Of a stretch of 64,000 nt of DNA, positions 41,016 to 49,390 are shown piece after piece. Made by a program: the position numbers and the translations under genes. The stretch's first letter is position 1; each line of letters starts with the position of its first letter. This stretch comes from Paracidovorax avenae ATCC 19860. Lineage in GTDB: Bacteria; Pseudomonadota; Gammaproteobacteria; Burkholderiales; Burkholderiaceae_C. The notes beneath the pieces were generated by a model. It did not search any database. It saw only the letters and a program-made list of their open reading frames with translations, and was not told the DNA's origin. The stretch is from positions 1,984,001-2,048,000 of the forward strand of contig NC_015138.1 of assembly GCF_000176855.2 (NCBI RefSeq), given 5' to 3'.

Positions 41016-41375
41016 ATGAGTACCCCTCCCAGCGCCCCCCGTCCCAGCGTCATGCAGCTGGCCATCAAGGAAAAGGCGGCACTCTACGCGGCGTACATCC
41101 CGTTCTTCTCCGAAGGCGGCATCTTCGTGCCGACCCAGCGCGAGTACCGCCTGGGCGACGACGTGTACGTGCTGCTCACGCTGCCGGAGGACACCCAGCG
41201 CTACCCCGTGGCCGGCCGCGTGGCCTGGGTCACGCCGGCGCGCGCCGCCGGCAACCGCACGCAGGGCATCGGCATCCAGTTCCCCAAGGACGACAAGTCC
41301 CGCGTGCTCAAGGCCCGGATCGAAGAGATCCTGGGCACGGCCCTGGCCTCCGAGCGGCCGACGCAGACCATCTGA
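41016..41375 (+). CDS. pilZ: PilZ-domain protein, type IV pilus-associated
   Basis: A 119-residue single PilZ domain. It has the short PilZ type of the holB-tatD locus (AAYIPFFSEGGIFVPT, VAGRVAWVTP, GIGIQF), lacking the RxxxR motif needed for c-di-GMP binding, as in Pseudomonas and Xanthomonas PilZ proteins needed for pilus assembly. 41376-41540 after it holds nothing recognisable. Confidence 0.92.
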   Translation: MSTPPSAPRPSVMQLAIKEKAALYAAYIPFFSEGGIFVPTQREYRLGDDVYVLLTLPEDTQRYPVAGRVAWVTPARAAGNRTQGIGIQFPKDDKSRVLKARIEEILGTALASERPTQTI

Positions 41376-41540
41376 GCCGTTCCGCTTCCGTCCGCGCCGC
41401 CCTGGGCGAGGCGGCCGGCGCCGCTCGTGCCGTCTCCGTGGCCCGGCGCCGACCTTGATCTCCTTCCCCGGCCGGAACCCGGCCGTGCCGCCGTTCTCCT
41501 ACGGCCGTGGCGCTCCGCGCCGCCTAACATACCTGCTGCC

Positions 41541-42350
41541 ATGTTCACCGATTCCCACTGCCACCTGAGCTTTCCCGAGCTGTCCGCGCAACTGCCCGCC
41601 ATTCGCCAGGCCATGGACGAGGCGCGTGTCACCCGCGCGCTGTGCATCTGCACCACCATGGAGGAATTCGGCGACGTGCACGCGCTCGCCCTGGCCCACG
41701 ACAACTTCTGGAGCACGGTGGGCGTGCACCCCGACAACGAGGGCGTCACCGAACCGTCGGTGCAGGACCTGCTGGACCGCGCCGCGCTGCCCCGGGTCAT
41801 CGCCATTGGCGAGACGGGGCTGGACTACTACGGCATGGAAGACCGCAAGGGCGGCCGCAGCATCGCCGACCTGGAATGGCAGCGCGAGCGCTTCCGCACC
41901 CACATCCGCGCCGCGCGGGCCTGCGGCAAGCCGCTGGTCATCCATACCCGCAGCGCCTCCGACGACACCCTGGCCATCCTGCGGGAGGAGGGCGAGGACG
42001 GCGCGGGCAACCGCGCGGGCGGCGTCTTCCACTGCTTCACCGAGACGGCCGAGGTGGCACGCGCGGCGCTGGATCTCGGCTACTACATCTCGTTCTCGGG
42101 CATCCTCACCTTCAAGAATGCCCAGCCGCTGCGCGACGTGGCGGCCTTCGTGCCGCTCGACCGCATGCTCATCGAGACCGACAGCCCCTACCTCGCGCCC
42201 GTGCCCTACCGGGGCAAGACCAACAACCCGTCCTACGTGCCCTTCGTGGCGCAGCAGATCGCGGCGCTCAGGGGGCTGGAGGCCGAGGCCGTGGGCGAGG
42301 CCACGAGCCGGAATTTCGACACGCTCTTTTTCCGAAAGGATGCTCCATGA
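41541..42350 (+). CDS. tatD: TatD-family metal-dependent hydrolase
   Basis: A 269-residue TIM-barrel nuclease of the TatD/YcfH family. The metal ligands are visible: DSHCHL at the N-terminus, GETGLDYY (Glu), VIHTRS (His), FHCFTE (His) and ETDSPYLAP (Asp). TatD proteins are 3'-5' DNA exonucleases; YcfH sits next to holB as here. Stop overlaps the ankyrin gene start (ATGA). Confidence 0.94.
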   Translation: MFTDSHCHLSFPELSAQLPAIRQAMDEARVTRALCICTTMEEFGDVHALALAHDNFWSTVGVHPDNEGVTEPSVQDLLDRAALPRVIAIGETGLDYYGMEDRKGGRSIADLEWQRERFRTHIRAARACGKPLVIHTRSASDDTLAILREEGEDGAGNRAGGVFHCFTETAEVARAALDLGYYISFSGILTFKNAQPLRDVAAFVPLDRMLIETDSPYLAPVPYRGKTNNPSYVPFVAQQIAALRGLEAEAVGEATSRNFDTLFFRKDAP

Positions 42351-43042
42351 CGCAGCTTCGCCACCTGTCGCGGCGCCTGTTCGTCTCCGCCGCGGCGCTG
42401 GCCGGCGCAGGCCTGTGCGCCGCCTGCGCGCACGCCGGTGCCTACGACGATTTCTTCACCGCCATCGTGCGCGACCAGGGCGACGACATCACCGCGCTCG
42501 TGCGGCGCGGATTCGACCCCAATACGCGCAACCCGAAGGGCGACGTCGGCCTCACGCTGGCCCTGCAGCAGGGCTCGATGAAAGCGTTCGACGCGCTCAT
42601 GGCCGCGCCCGGCATCAAGGTGGAAGCGCGCAACGCCAAGGACGAGAGCCCGCTCATGATCGCCTGCCTGCGCGGGCAGGTCGCCGCGGTGCGCGCCCTC
42701 ATCGCCAAGGATGGCGACGTCAACAAGACCGGCTGGACCCCGCTGCACTATGCCGCCTCCGGCACCACCGACCAGCAGCTGGAAATCGCCCGCCTGCTCA
42801 TCGACCAGAGCGCCTACATCGACGCCGAATCGCCCAACGGCACCACGCCGCTCATGATGGCCGTGAGCTATGGCCGGGCCGACGTGGCGCGCTTCCTGGT
42901 GGAGCAGGGCGCGGACCCCACCATCAAGAACCAGCTCGGCCTCACCGCCGCGGACTTTGCCCGGCGCGCGGCGCGCCAGGACATGGTGGACCTCGTCGCG
43001 CAGGCCCTGCAGCGCCGCCAGCCCAACCGCGGCAAGTGGTGA
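42347..43042 (+). CDS. Exported ankyrin-repeat protein
   Basis: A 231-residue protein with four to five ankyrin repeats (residues about 55-220; DESPLMIACLRGQ, GWTPLHYAAS, GTTPLMMAVSYGRADVARFLVEQGADP). The N-terminus LSRRLFVSAAALAGAG carries a twin-arginine-type motif followed by a hydrophobic stretch and a cysteine, so export, perhaps through Tat, is likely. Translationally coupled to tatD. Function and partner unknown. Confidence 0.85.
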   Translation: MTQLRHLSRRLFVSAAALAGAGLCAACAHAGAYDDFFTAIVRDQGDDITALVRRGFDPNTRNPKGDVGLTLALQQGSMKAFDALMAAPGIKVEARNAKDESPLMIACLRGQVAAVRALIAKDGDVNKTGWTPLHYAASGTTDQQLEIARLLIDQSAYIDAESPNGTTPLMMAVSYGRADVARFLVEQGADPTIKNQLGLTAADFARRAARQDMVDLVAQALQRRQPNRGKW

Positions 43043-43059
43043 ACAGGTAGCAGCGGCCC

Positions 43060-44862
43060 TCAGCCGCCCGCGAGGGCGGAGCCCTTCAGGCGCGCATAGA
43101 GGCCGCCGCGCGCCTGCAGTTCGGCGTCCGTGCCCTGTTCCACGATGCGGCCGCGCTCCATCACCACCACCCGGTCGGCGTGCTCGATGGTGGAGAGCCG
43201 GTGCGCGATCACCAGCGTGGTGCGCCCGCGCATGAGGCGCTGCAGGGCGTCCTGCACCAGTCGCTCGGATTCCGTATCGAGGGCCGACGTGGCCTCGTCC
43301 AGGATCAGGATCGGCGCATCCTTGTAGAGCGCCCGCGCGATCGCCAGGCGCTGGCGCTGGCCGCCGGAGAGCTGAATGGCGTTGTGGCCCACCAGGGTGT
43401 GCATGCCCTGGGGCATCGACGCCACGTGCGCCGACAGGTTGGCCGCCTCCAGGCAGGCCTGCACGCGCGCCTCGTCCACGTCCGCGCCCAGCGCCACGTT
43501 GGCCGCCACGGTGTCGTTGAACATCACCACGTCCTGGCTCACCATGGCGAACTGCGAGCGCAGCGCGGACAGGTTCCATTCCTCCAGGGGCCGGCCGTCG
43601 AGCAGCACGCGGCCCTCTGTGGGTTGCAGGAAGCGCGGCAGCAGGTTCACCAGCGTGGTCTTGCCGGCGCCCGAGGGGCCCACCAGCGCGACGACCTCGC
43701 CGGGCCGCACCGACAGGTGCAGCCGGTCCAGCGCCGGCGCCTGTTCGGCCCCGAAGGCCACCGTCACGCCCTCGAGCTCCAGCTCTCCCTGCGCCCGCTC
43801 CTTCGGGGCGTGCTGGCCGCCCGACTCGGCAGGCGCGCTCTCCAGCAGCACCAGGCCGCGCTCCAGCGCGGCGACGCCGCGTGTCAGCGGGTTGGCCACG
43901 TCCGCCAGGCGCCGGATGGGCGCGATCAGCATGAGCATCGCCGCCATGAAGGCCGCGAAGCCGCCCACGGTCACTTCCCGAGTCTGCCCGATGTGGCTCT
44001 GCCAGAGCGCCACGCAGATCACGGCCGACAGCGCCGCCGCGGCCAGCAGTTGCGTCAGCGGGGTCATCGCGGCCGAGGCGATCGTGGCCTTGATCGCCAG
44101 GCGACGCAGGCTCTGGCTGAGCACCCCGAAGCGGCGCGCCTGCCCGGGCTGGGCGCTGTGCAGCCGCACCATGCGGTGGGCCAGCACGTTTTCCTCCACC
44201 ACGTAGGCGAGCTGGTCCGTGGCTTCCTGGCTGCTCTTGGTGATCTGGTAGAGGCGGCGCGACAGCGTCTTCATGATCCAGGCCACGCCGGGCACCAGGA
44301 ACGCGACGATGAGCGTGAGCTGCCAGTTGAGGTAGAGCAGGTACACCAGCAGCGCCACCAGCGTGAAGCCGTCCCGCGAGATGCCCAGCAACGCCTGCAC
44401 CAGCTGCGTGGCGCCGTTCTGCACCTCGTACACCACCGTGTTCGACAGAGTGCTCGCCGACTGGCGTGAAAACAGCGCCATCTCCGCCGACAGCAGGCGC
44501 TCGAACAGCGTCTCGCGCAGCTTCAGCATGCCTTCGTTGGCGATGCGGGCCAGGGCGTACTGCCCGCCGAACTGCGCCAGCCCGCGCACGAAAAACACCC
44601 CCATGACGGCCACCGGCACCAGCCAGAGCTTGAGCGAGCCTTCCGTGAAGCCCTGGTCCAGCAGGGGCTTGAGCAGCGCGGGGATCAGCGGCTCGGTCAC
44701 CGCGGCCACCACGGTGGCCAGCACCGCCAGCGACCAGGCGAGGCGTTGCCCCCCGAAGTACGAGGACATGCGCCGCAGGCGCGCGAACAGGGAAGGGGGG
44801 GCGGATGCGGGAGCTGCGGCGGTGTCCGTCGCGGGGGCTCCCTGGGGGGCGGAGGCTTGCAT
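43060..44862 (-). CDS. msbA: Lipid A export ABC transporter (MsbA type)
   Basis: A 600-residue half-transporter: six-helix membrane domain (about 40-330) fused to one ATPase domain. Walker A GPSGAGKT is at 395-402, followed by the signature LSGGQRQRLAIARAL, Walker B ILILDEATSALD and an H-loop IAHRLST. MsbA flips lipid A-core across the inner membrane. The N-terminal tail is Ala/Pro-rich. The start at 44862 is 136 bases from the divergent tolB. Confidence 0.9.
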   Translation of the reverse strand: MQASAPQGAPATDTAAAPASAPPSLFARLRRMSSYFGGQRLAWSLAVLATVVAAVTEPLIPALLKPLLDQGFTEGSLKLWLVPVAVMGVFFVRGLAQFGGQYALARIANEGMLKLRETLFERLLSAEMALFSRQSASTLSNTVVYEVQNGATQLVQALLGISRDGFTLVALLVYLLYLNWQLTLIVAFLVPGVAWIMKTLSRRLYQITKSSQEATDQLAYVVEENVLAHRMVRLHSAQPGQARRFGVLSQSLRRLAIKATIASAAMTPLTQLLAAAALSAVICVALWQSHIGQTREVTVGGFAAFMAAMLMLIAPIRRLADVANPLTRGVAALERGLVLLESAPAESGGQHAPKERAQGELELEGVTVAFGAEQAPALDRLHLSVRPGEVVALVGPSGAGKTTLVNLLPRFLQPTEGRVLLDGRPLEEWNLSALRSQFAMVSQDVVMFNDTVAANVALGADVDEARVQACLEAANLSAHVASMPQGMHTLVGHNAIQLSGGQRQRLAIARALYKDAPILILDEATSALDTESERLVQDALQRLMRGRTTLVIAHRLSTIEHADRVVVMERGRIVEQGTDAELQARGGLYARLKGSALAGG

Positions 44863-44910
44863 GAAGGGCGGATTCTACGTAGGACCGCGCCGGCAACTTG
44901 CACAGTTTGT

Positions 44911-44931
44911 CACAGGGCTGTCCGCCCTGTG
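44911..44931. promoter_or_regulatory. Inverted repeat between msbA and tolB
   Basis: CACAGGGC, five bases, GCCCTGTG: a perfect 8-base inverted repeat in the 136-base divergent region. A TTGTCA overlaps its left end (44907-44912) and TGTAAC (44932-44937) follows, with a rather long 19-base spacing. It could be an operator for tolB or a short hairpin. Confidence 0.45.
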
Positions 44932-44998
44932 TGTAACATTCGGCCCCTGACCTTTCCGGTTTTCCTCCGGCGAATGGCCCGGTATCCCAACGCTGTCA

Positions 44999-46318
44999 AT
45001 GACTTCAGACCGCCCATCCCATCCCCTCGCCGCGGCCCTGCCGCACGTCACGCGCCGCCACGCCATCGTGGCCCTCGCCTCCGCCGCCACCGCGCTGCCT
45101 GCGCTGGCGCAGTTCCGCCTCGATATCGTGGGCGTGGGAACCACGCAGTACCCCACTGCCATCGCGCCGTTCCGCGGCGAGGCCGGCTCCCCCCAGAAGA
45201 TTTCTGCGATCATCCAGGCGGACCTGGAGCGTAGCGGCCAGTTCCGCGTCGTGGACGGGTCCGGCCCGCAGCTCGACGAGAACTCGCGCCCCGACGCTGC
45301 CCTCTGGAAGGAGAAAGGCGCCGACTCGCTCACCACGGGCAGCGTCACGCGCCTGCCGGACGGCCGCTACGACGTGCGCTTCCGGCTCTGGAATACGGTG
45401 CGCGGCGAGGACCTGGGTGGCCAGAGCTTCGTGGTCACGCAGGGCGACCTGCGCCTCGTCGCCCACCGCATCGCCGACTACGTGTACGAGAAGCTCACCG
45501 GCCAGCGCGGCATCTTCTCGACCCGCATCGCCTACGTCACCAAGGCCGGCAGCCGCTACAGCCTGTGGGTGGCGGACTCCGATGGCGAGAACGCCCAGTC
45601 GGCGCTCTCCAGCCCCGAGCCCATCATCTCGCCCGCCTGGTCGCCTTCCGGCACGCAGCTCGCCTACGTGTCGTTCGAGTCGCGCAAGCCCGTGGTGTAC
45701 GTGCACGACGTCTCGACCGGCCGGCGCCGCCTGATCGCCAACTTCCGCGGCTCCAACAGCGCGCCCGCCTGGTCGCCGGACGGCCGCACGCTCGCCGTCA
45801 CCCTGAGCCGCGACGGCAGCTCGCAGCTCTACACCATCGACGCCAACGGCGGCGAGCCGCGCCGTCTCATGCAGAGCTCGGGCATCGACACCGAGCCCAC
45901 CTATTCCAGCGACGGCCGCAGCATCTACTTCGTGAGCGACCGCGGTGGCGCCCCCCAGATCTACCGCGTGCCCGCCACGGGCGGAAGCGCCGAGCGCGTC
46001 ACCTTCACGGGCGCCTACAACATTTCTCCGAGCATCAGTCCGGACGGCAAGTGGTTGGCCTACATCTCCCGCGTAGGAGGGGCTTTCAAACTGCACGTCA
46101 TGGATCTGACGTCCGGCAGCGTGACCGCCATCACCGACACCACGGCCGACGAGAGCCCGAGCTTCGCGCCCAATGGCAAACTCATCGTCTATGCAACCCA
46201 GCAACAAGGCCGTGAAGCGCTGATGACCACCACGCTGGATGGCAAGATCAAGGCCCGCCTGGCGGGCCAGAGCGGCGACATCCGGGAGCCGGACTGGGGT
46301 CCGTTCCAGAAACAATAA
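44999..46318 (+). CDS. tolB: Tol-Pal system beta-propeller protein
   Basis: A 439-residue periplasmic protein. An N-terminal alpha/beta domain (about 40-165) is followed by a six-bladed propeller with repeated [21 protein letters not shown] motifs. TolB binds Pal and links it to TolA. The leader has a [12 protein letters not shown] segment reminiscent of a twin-arginine signal, cleaved after LAQ. The tolQRA genes that usually precede tolB are not here; msbA lies divergent. Confidence 0.95.
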   Translation: MTSDRPSHPLAAALPHVTRRHAIVALASAATALPALAQFRLDIVGVGTTQYPTAIAPFRGEAGSPQKISAIIQADLERSGQFRVVDGSGPQLDENSRPDAALWKEKGADSLTTGSVTRLPDGRYDVRFRLWNTVRGEDLGGQSFVVTQGDLRLVAHRIADYVYEKLTGQRGIFSTRIAYVTKAGSRYSLWVADSDGENAQSALSSPEPIISPAWSPSGTQLAYVSFESRKPVVYVHDVSTGRRRLIANFRGSNSAPAWSPDGRTLAVTLSRDGSSQLYTIDANGGEPRRLMQSSGIDTEPTYSSDGRSIYFVSDRGGAPQIYRVPATGGSAERVTFTGAYNISPSISPDGKWLAYISRVGGAFKLHVMDLTSGSVTAITDTTADESPSFAPNGKLIVYATQQQGREALMTTTLDGKIKARLAGQSGDIREPDWGPFQKQ

Positions 46319-46383
46319 TTTGAATCTTTTTCGTTTTTCAGACTCGACAGTAACGCCTTATCCGGACTAGGAGAACCATCCCA

Positions 46384-46929
46384 ATGATCAATCTTCCCTT
46401 CAAACGCATTTCCCTGGCCCTGACCGTCGCCGCCCTGATGGCCGGTTGCAGCTCCGGCGTGAAGCTGGAGGACGTGCCCGTCGAGAACAAGGGTGCGACC
46501 TCCACGGCGCCCAACGGTGCCAATTCCAACGGAAATTCCCAGAGCGGCGTCGCTCCCGTGGACCTGAACCAGTCGGCGCGCGACGCTGCCGGCCCGGTCG
46601 GCGTGGCCCGCATCGTGTACTTCGACTTCGACAGCTACGTCGTGAAGCCCGAATACCAGTCGCTCATCGAGCAGCACGCCCGGTTCATCAAGGCCAGCCA
46701 GGGCCGCAAGGTCATGATCGAAGGCCACACCGACGACCGTGGCGGCCGCGAATACAACCTGGCCCTCGGCCAGAAGCGTGCCGAGGCCGTGCGCCGCGCA
46801 CTGGGCCTGCTGGGCGTGCCCGATGGCCAGATGGAAGCCGTGAGCTTCGGCAAGGAAAAGCCTGCGGTGCAAGGCAACACGGAAGACGCCTTCTCGCAGA
46901 ACCGCCGCGTTGAACTGTCCTACCGTTGA
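46384..46929 (+). CDS. pal: Peptidoglycan-associated lipoprotein
   Basis: A 181-residue outer-membrane lipoprotein. The signal ends in the lipobox LMAGC (Cys about residue 22). The OmpA-like C-terminal domain with YFDFDSYVVKPEY, the peptidoglycan-binding EGHTDDRGGREYNLALGQKRA and FGKEKPA covers residues 75-181. Located 65 bases after tolB, in the conserved order tolB-pal-cpoB. Confidence 0.97.
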   Translation: MINLPFKRISLALTVAALMAGCSSGVKLEDVPVENKGATSTAPNGANSNGNSQSGVAPVDLNQSARDAAGPVGVARIVYFDFDSYVVKPEYQSLIEQHARFIKASQGRKVMIEGHTDDRGGREYNLALGQKRAEAVRRALGLLGVPDGQMEAVSFGKEKPAVQGNTEDAFSQNRRVELSYR

Positions 46930-47735
46930 TGGCCATTCCCACCGTGCAGCAGCGGACGCGTGAGCGCGTCCGCAAGGCGGCGGCGCTCGCCGCGCTGTCG
47001 CTGGCGGCCGGCTTCGGTGCCACGGCCAGCCATGCCGCGCTCTTCGAGGACGACGAGGCCCGCCGCGCCATCCTCGAATTGCGCCAGCGCGTCGATGCGC
47101 TCCAGCAGCAACTGGGCGGCGACCAGCGCCGCAGCTCGGACGAAACGTCCCAGATGCGCCGCAGCCTCATCGACCTGCAATCGCAGATCGAAACCCTGCG
47201 CTCCGAGCAGGCCAGCCTGCGCGGCCAGAACGAGCAACTGCAGCGCGACGTGGCCGACCTGCAACGCCGGCAGAAGGACATCGCCCAGGGCGTGGACGAA
47301 CGCCTCAAGCAGTTCGAGCCGGCCAAGGTGACCATGGACGGCCAGGAATTCCAGGCCGATCCTGCGGAAAAGCGCGACTTCGAAGCCGCGCTGGCCGTGT
47401 TCCGCTCGGGCAAGTTCCCTGATGCCGTGTCCGCCTTCGGCAACTTCCTGCGCCAGTACCCCCGCAGCGGCTACATGCCCTCGGCCCGGTTCTGGCTGGG
47501 CAACGCCCAGTACGCCACGCGCGACTACAAGGAAGCGATCAACAACTTCAAGGCCCTGCTGGCCGCGTCGCCCGACCATGCGCGCGCGCCGGAAGCCGCC
47601 CTGTCGATCGCCAACTGCCAGATCGAGCTGAAGGACACGCGCGCTGCGCGCAAGACGCTGGAAGACCTGCTGCGCGCCTATCCGCAGTCCGAAGCCGCTG
47701 CCGCGGCCAAGGAACGCCTCGCGCGGCTCAAGTGA
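46929..47735 (+). CDS. cpoB: Cell division coordinator CpoB (YbgF)
   Basis: A 268-residue periplasmic protein: signal peptide to about ASHA, coiled-coil region (about 45-130, QQQLGGDQRR through LQRRQKDI) that mediates trimerisation, and TPR repeats (about 145-265, FEAALAVFRSGKFPDAV, SARFWLGNAQYATRDY). CpoB coordinates PBP1B and Tol activity at division. ATG 46929 overlaps the pal stop. Confidence 0.93.
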   Translation: MAIPTVQQRTRERVRKAAALAALSLAAGFGATASHAALFEDDEARRAILELRQRVDALQQQLGGDQRRSSDETSQMRRSLIDLQSQIETLRSEQASLRGQNEQLQRDVADLQRRQKDIAQGVDERLKQFEPAKVTMDGQEFQADPAEKRDFEAALAVFRSGKFPDAVSAFGNFLRQYPRSGYMPSARFWLGNAQYATRDYKEAINNFKALLAASPDHARAPEAALSIANCQIELKDTRAARKTLEDLLRAYPQSEAAAAAKERLARLK

Positions 47736-48631
47736 GCACGCCGGTGCAGCAGCATGTGCTGGGGGAGCCGCCCGAGACGGCGCAGCCCTCCGCGCTCCCT
47801 CCCCCGGGCCCCGGCCCGGGGGAGCACAATACCTTTCCCCTCGATGCCGACCTGGCCCGCCGCTTCGCTGGCCTGGAGCGCCTCTATGGCGTGGAGGGGG
47901 CTGCCCGCATCCGCGCGGCCCATGTGGCCGTGATCGGCGTGGGCGGTGTCGGCTCCTGGGCCGTCGAGGCCCTGGCCCGCAGCGGGGTGGGGCGGCTCAC
48001 GCTCATCGACCTCGACAACGTGGCGGAATCCAACGTGAACCGCCAGATCCACGCCCTGTCCACCACCGTGGGGCAGGCCAAGGTGGAGGCCATGCGCGAC
48101 CGCATCGCGCTCATCCATCCGGGCTGCGAGGTCCACTGCATCGAGGAATTCGTCGAGCCCGGCAACTGGCCCGCCATCCTGCCCGAGGGCGTGGATGCGG
48201 TGATCGACGCGTGCGACCAGGTCCACGCCAAGACCGCCATGGCCGCCTGGGCCCTGAGGCTGCGCCGCGGCCACCACCGCTTCATCAGCGTGGGTGCGGC
48301 GGGCGGCAAGCGCCTGGCCCACAAGGTGGACATCGACGATCTGTCCCGGACCACGCACGACCCCTTGCTGGCGCAGCTGCGCTATCGCCTGCGCAAGCAG
48401 CACGGCGCCGCACGCGAGGGGCGCCGCATCGGCATCACCTGCGTGTTCAGCCGCGAGGCCGTGGCCCCGCCGCATGCTTCCTGCGCGATGGAGACTGGTG
48501 CCGACGGCACCCTGAATTGCCACGGCTACGGCTCGGTGGTGTCGGTTACCGCCACCTTCGGCCAGTGTGCCGCCGGCTGGGTGCTCGACCGGCTCGCGGA
48601 ATCTGGTTCGGGCCCCAAAGTGGCGCTATAA
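47732..48631 (+). CDS. tcdA: tRNA threonylcarbamoyladenosine dehydratase
   Basis: TcdA (CsdL) is an E1-like enzyme that cyclises t6A37 of tRNAs to ct6A. It is 299 residues with nucleotide-binding GVGGVGSWAVEALARSGVG (about 70-88), LIDLDNVAESNVNRQ and the DACDQVHAKTA region. The first ~45 residues are a low-complexity Pro-rich extension. GTG 47732 overlaps the cpoB stop. Its stop codon lies within the presumed -10 element of the tRNA-Lys gene. Confidence 0.93.
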   Translation: MSTPVQQHVLGEPPETAQPSALPPPGPGPGEHNTFPLDADLARRFAGLERLYGVEGAARIRAAHVAVIGVGGVGSWAVEALARSGVGRLTLIDLDNVAESNVNRQIHALSTTVGQAKVEAMRDRIALIHPGCEVHCIEEFVEPGNWPAILPEGVDAVIDACDQVHAKTAMAAWALRLRRGHHRFISVGAAGGKRLAHKVDIDDLSRTTHDPLLAQLRYRLRKQHGAAREGRRIGITCVFSREAVAPPHASCAMETGADGTLNCHGYGSVVSVTATFGQCAAGWVLDRLAESGSGPKVAL

Positions 48632-48632
48632 T
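48627..48632 (+). promoter_or_regulatory. -10 element for tRNA-Lys
   Basis: Perfect TATAAT overlapping the tcdA stop, about 45 bases before the tRNA. The -35 is weak (TGGTTC at 48604-48609, 17-base spacing). Confidence 0.5.
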
Positions 48633-48676
48633 TTGAGTCTTTGCTGTTGCGGCTTCCGGGCCGTGGCAGCAATGTT

Positions 48677-48752
48677 GGGACGTTAGCTCAGTTGGTAGAG
48701 CAGCGGACTTTTAATCCGTTGGTCACAAGTTCGAATCTTGTACGTCCTACCA
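48677..48752 (+). tRNA. tRNA-Lys(TTT)
   Basis: A 76-base cloverleaf with encoded CCA; anticodon loop CTTTTAA, anticodon TTT. The acceptor stem is GGGACGT/ACGTCCT. It marks the left edge of the AT-rich acquired patch. Confidence 0.97.
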
Positions 48753-48764
48753 GGAAAATCCAGG

Positions 48765-48798
48765 AAACCCTGCTATGCACAACGTAGCAGGGTTTTTT
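48765..48798 (+). terminator. Rho-independent terminator after tRNA-Lys
   Basis: AAACCCTGCTA, nine-base loop, TAGCAGGGTTTTTT: eleven-base stem with a T run, 13 bases past the tRNA. Confidence 0.93.
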
Positions 48799-49171
48799 CT
48801 GTTGCTGGTAGCAATCCATCGGCAATTTTTTAAAGCGTGGCGTCGGGGTAGGGCCCAAGCGCCCAAAAGACATCACGTGGCCTCAGTCAAGGGGATCTTT
48901 TGCGTGGGACATCGGTCATGTCCACGAGGGACTCCAAGGAAACCACGGACGACCCATCCCGCCGAGGCAACAAGAATCCAACCAACGACAAGTCCTCTGA
49001 CGAGGAACTGGCTAGCCTCTCAACCTCGCTGAAGGCGGCTCGCTATCTGACATTCGTCGCATCAATCGCAAGCTCCGAGCTCAAAACGAGTCTATCCACC
49101 ACCCCTGTCTTCAGGGCGTCGCCCATCAACCACATTCCGCCAACGTTAACCCTGATGGCAGCGTAGTCTGC
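48799..49171. other. Gap with no confident gene
   Basis: An 82-codon open frame (ATG 48918 to 49166, plus strand) is hydrophilic at its start (Asp, Lys, Ser-rich) and has no good ribosome-binding site or recognisable domain. It may be the 5' remnant of a gene broken by the insertion-sequence fragment that follows. I do not call it a gene. Confidence 0.4.
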
Positions 49172-49243
49172 TACACGGACCGGGGCTCGCAATACGTCAA
49201 CATCCGCTACACCGAGCAGTTGGCCGATGCAGGCATAGAGTGA
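49172..49243 (+). pseudogene. IS3-family transposase OrfB fragment
   Basis: About 23 codons reading YTDRGSQYVNIRYTEQLADAGIE, the conserved DRGSQY segment of the IS3-type rve integrase core, then an immediate stop. Nothing of the rest of OrfB is recognisable on either side. 49244-49390 downstream holds no gene that I recognise. Confidence 0.75.
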
Positions 49244-49390
49244 CCTGCCCCCTCCTTGCTGGACCAGCGTGGCCAGCGTGAGGCGTTCTTCGGGCTGTAA
49301 ATGCGTGTATCCAAGTTCAGGTGTAGCACATCAGGTTTGAGACCGCCCACTTCAGGTCTGGGATCGCCGAGGTTGATTGTAACGGCTTCA

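Noticed and set aside
48918..49166. 82-codon plus-strand frame as a gene
   Set aside because: No ribosome-binding site, no domain, unusual composition and position next to an insertion-sequence fragment; at best a gene remnant.
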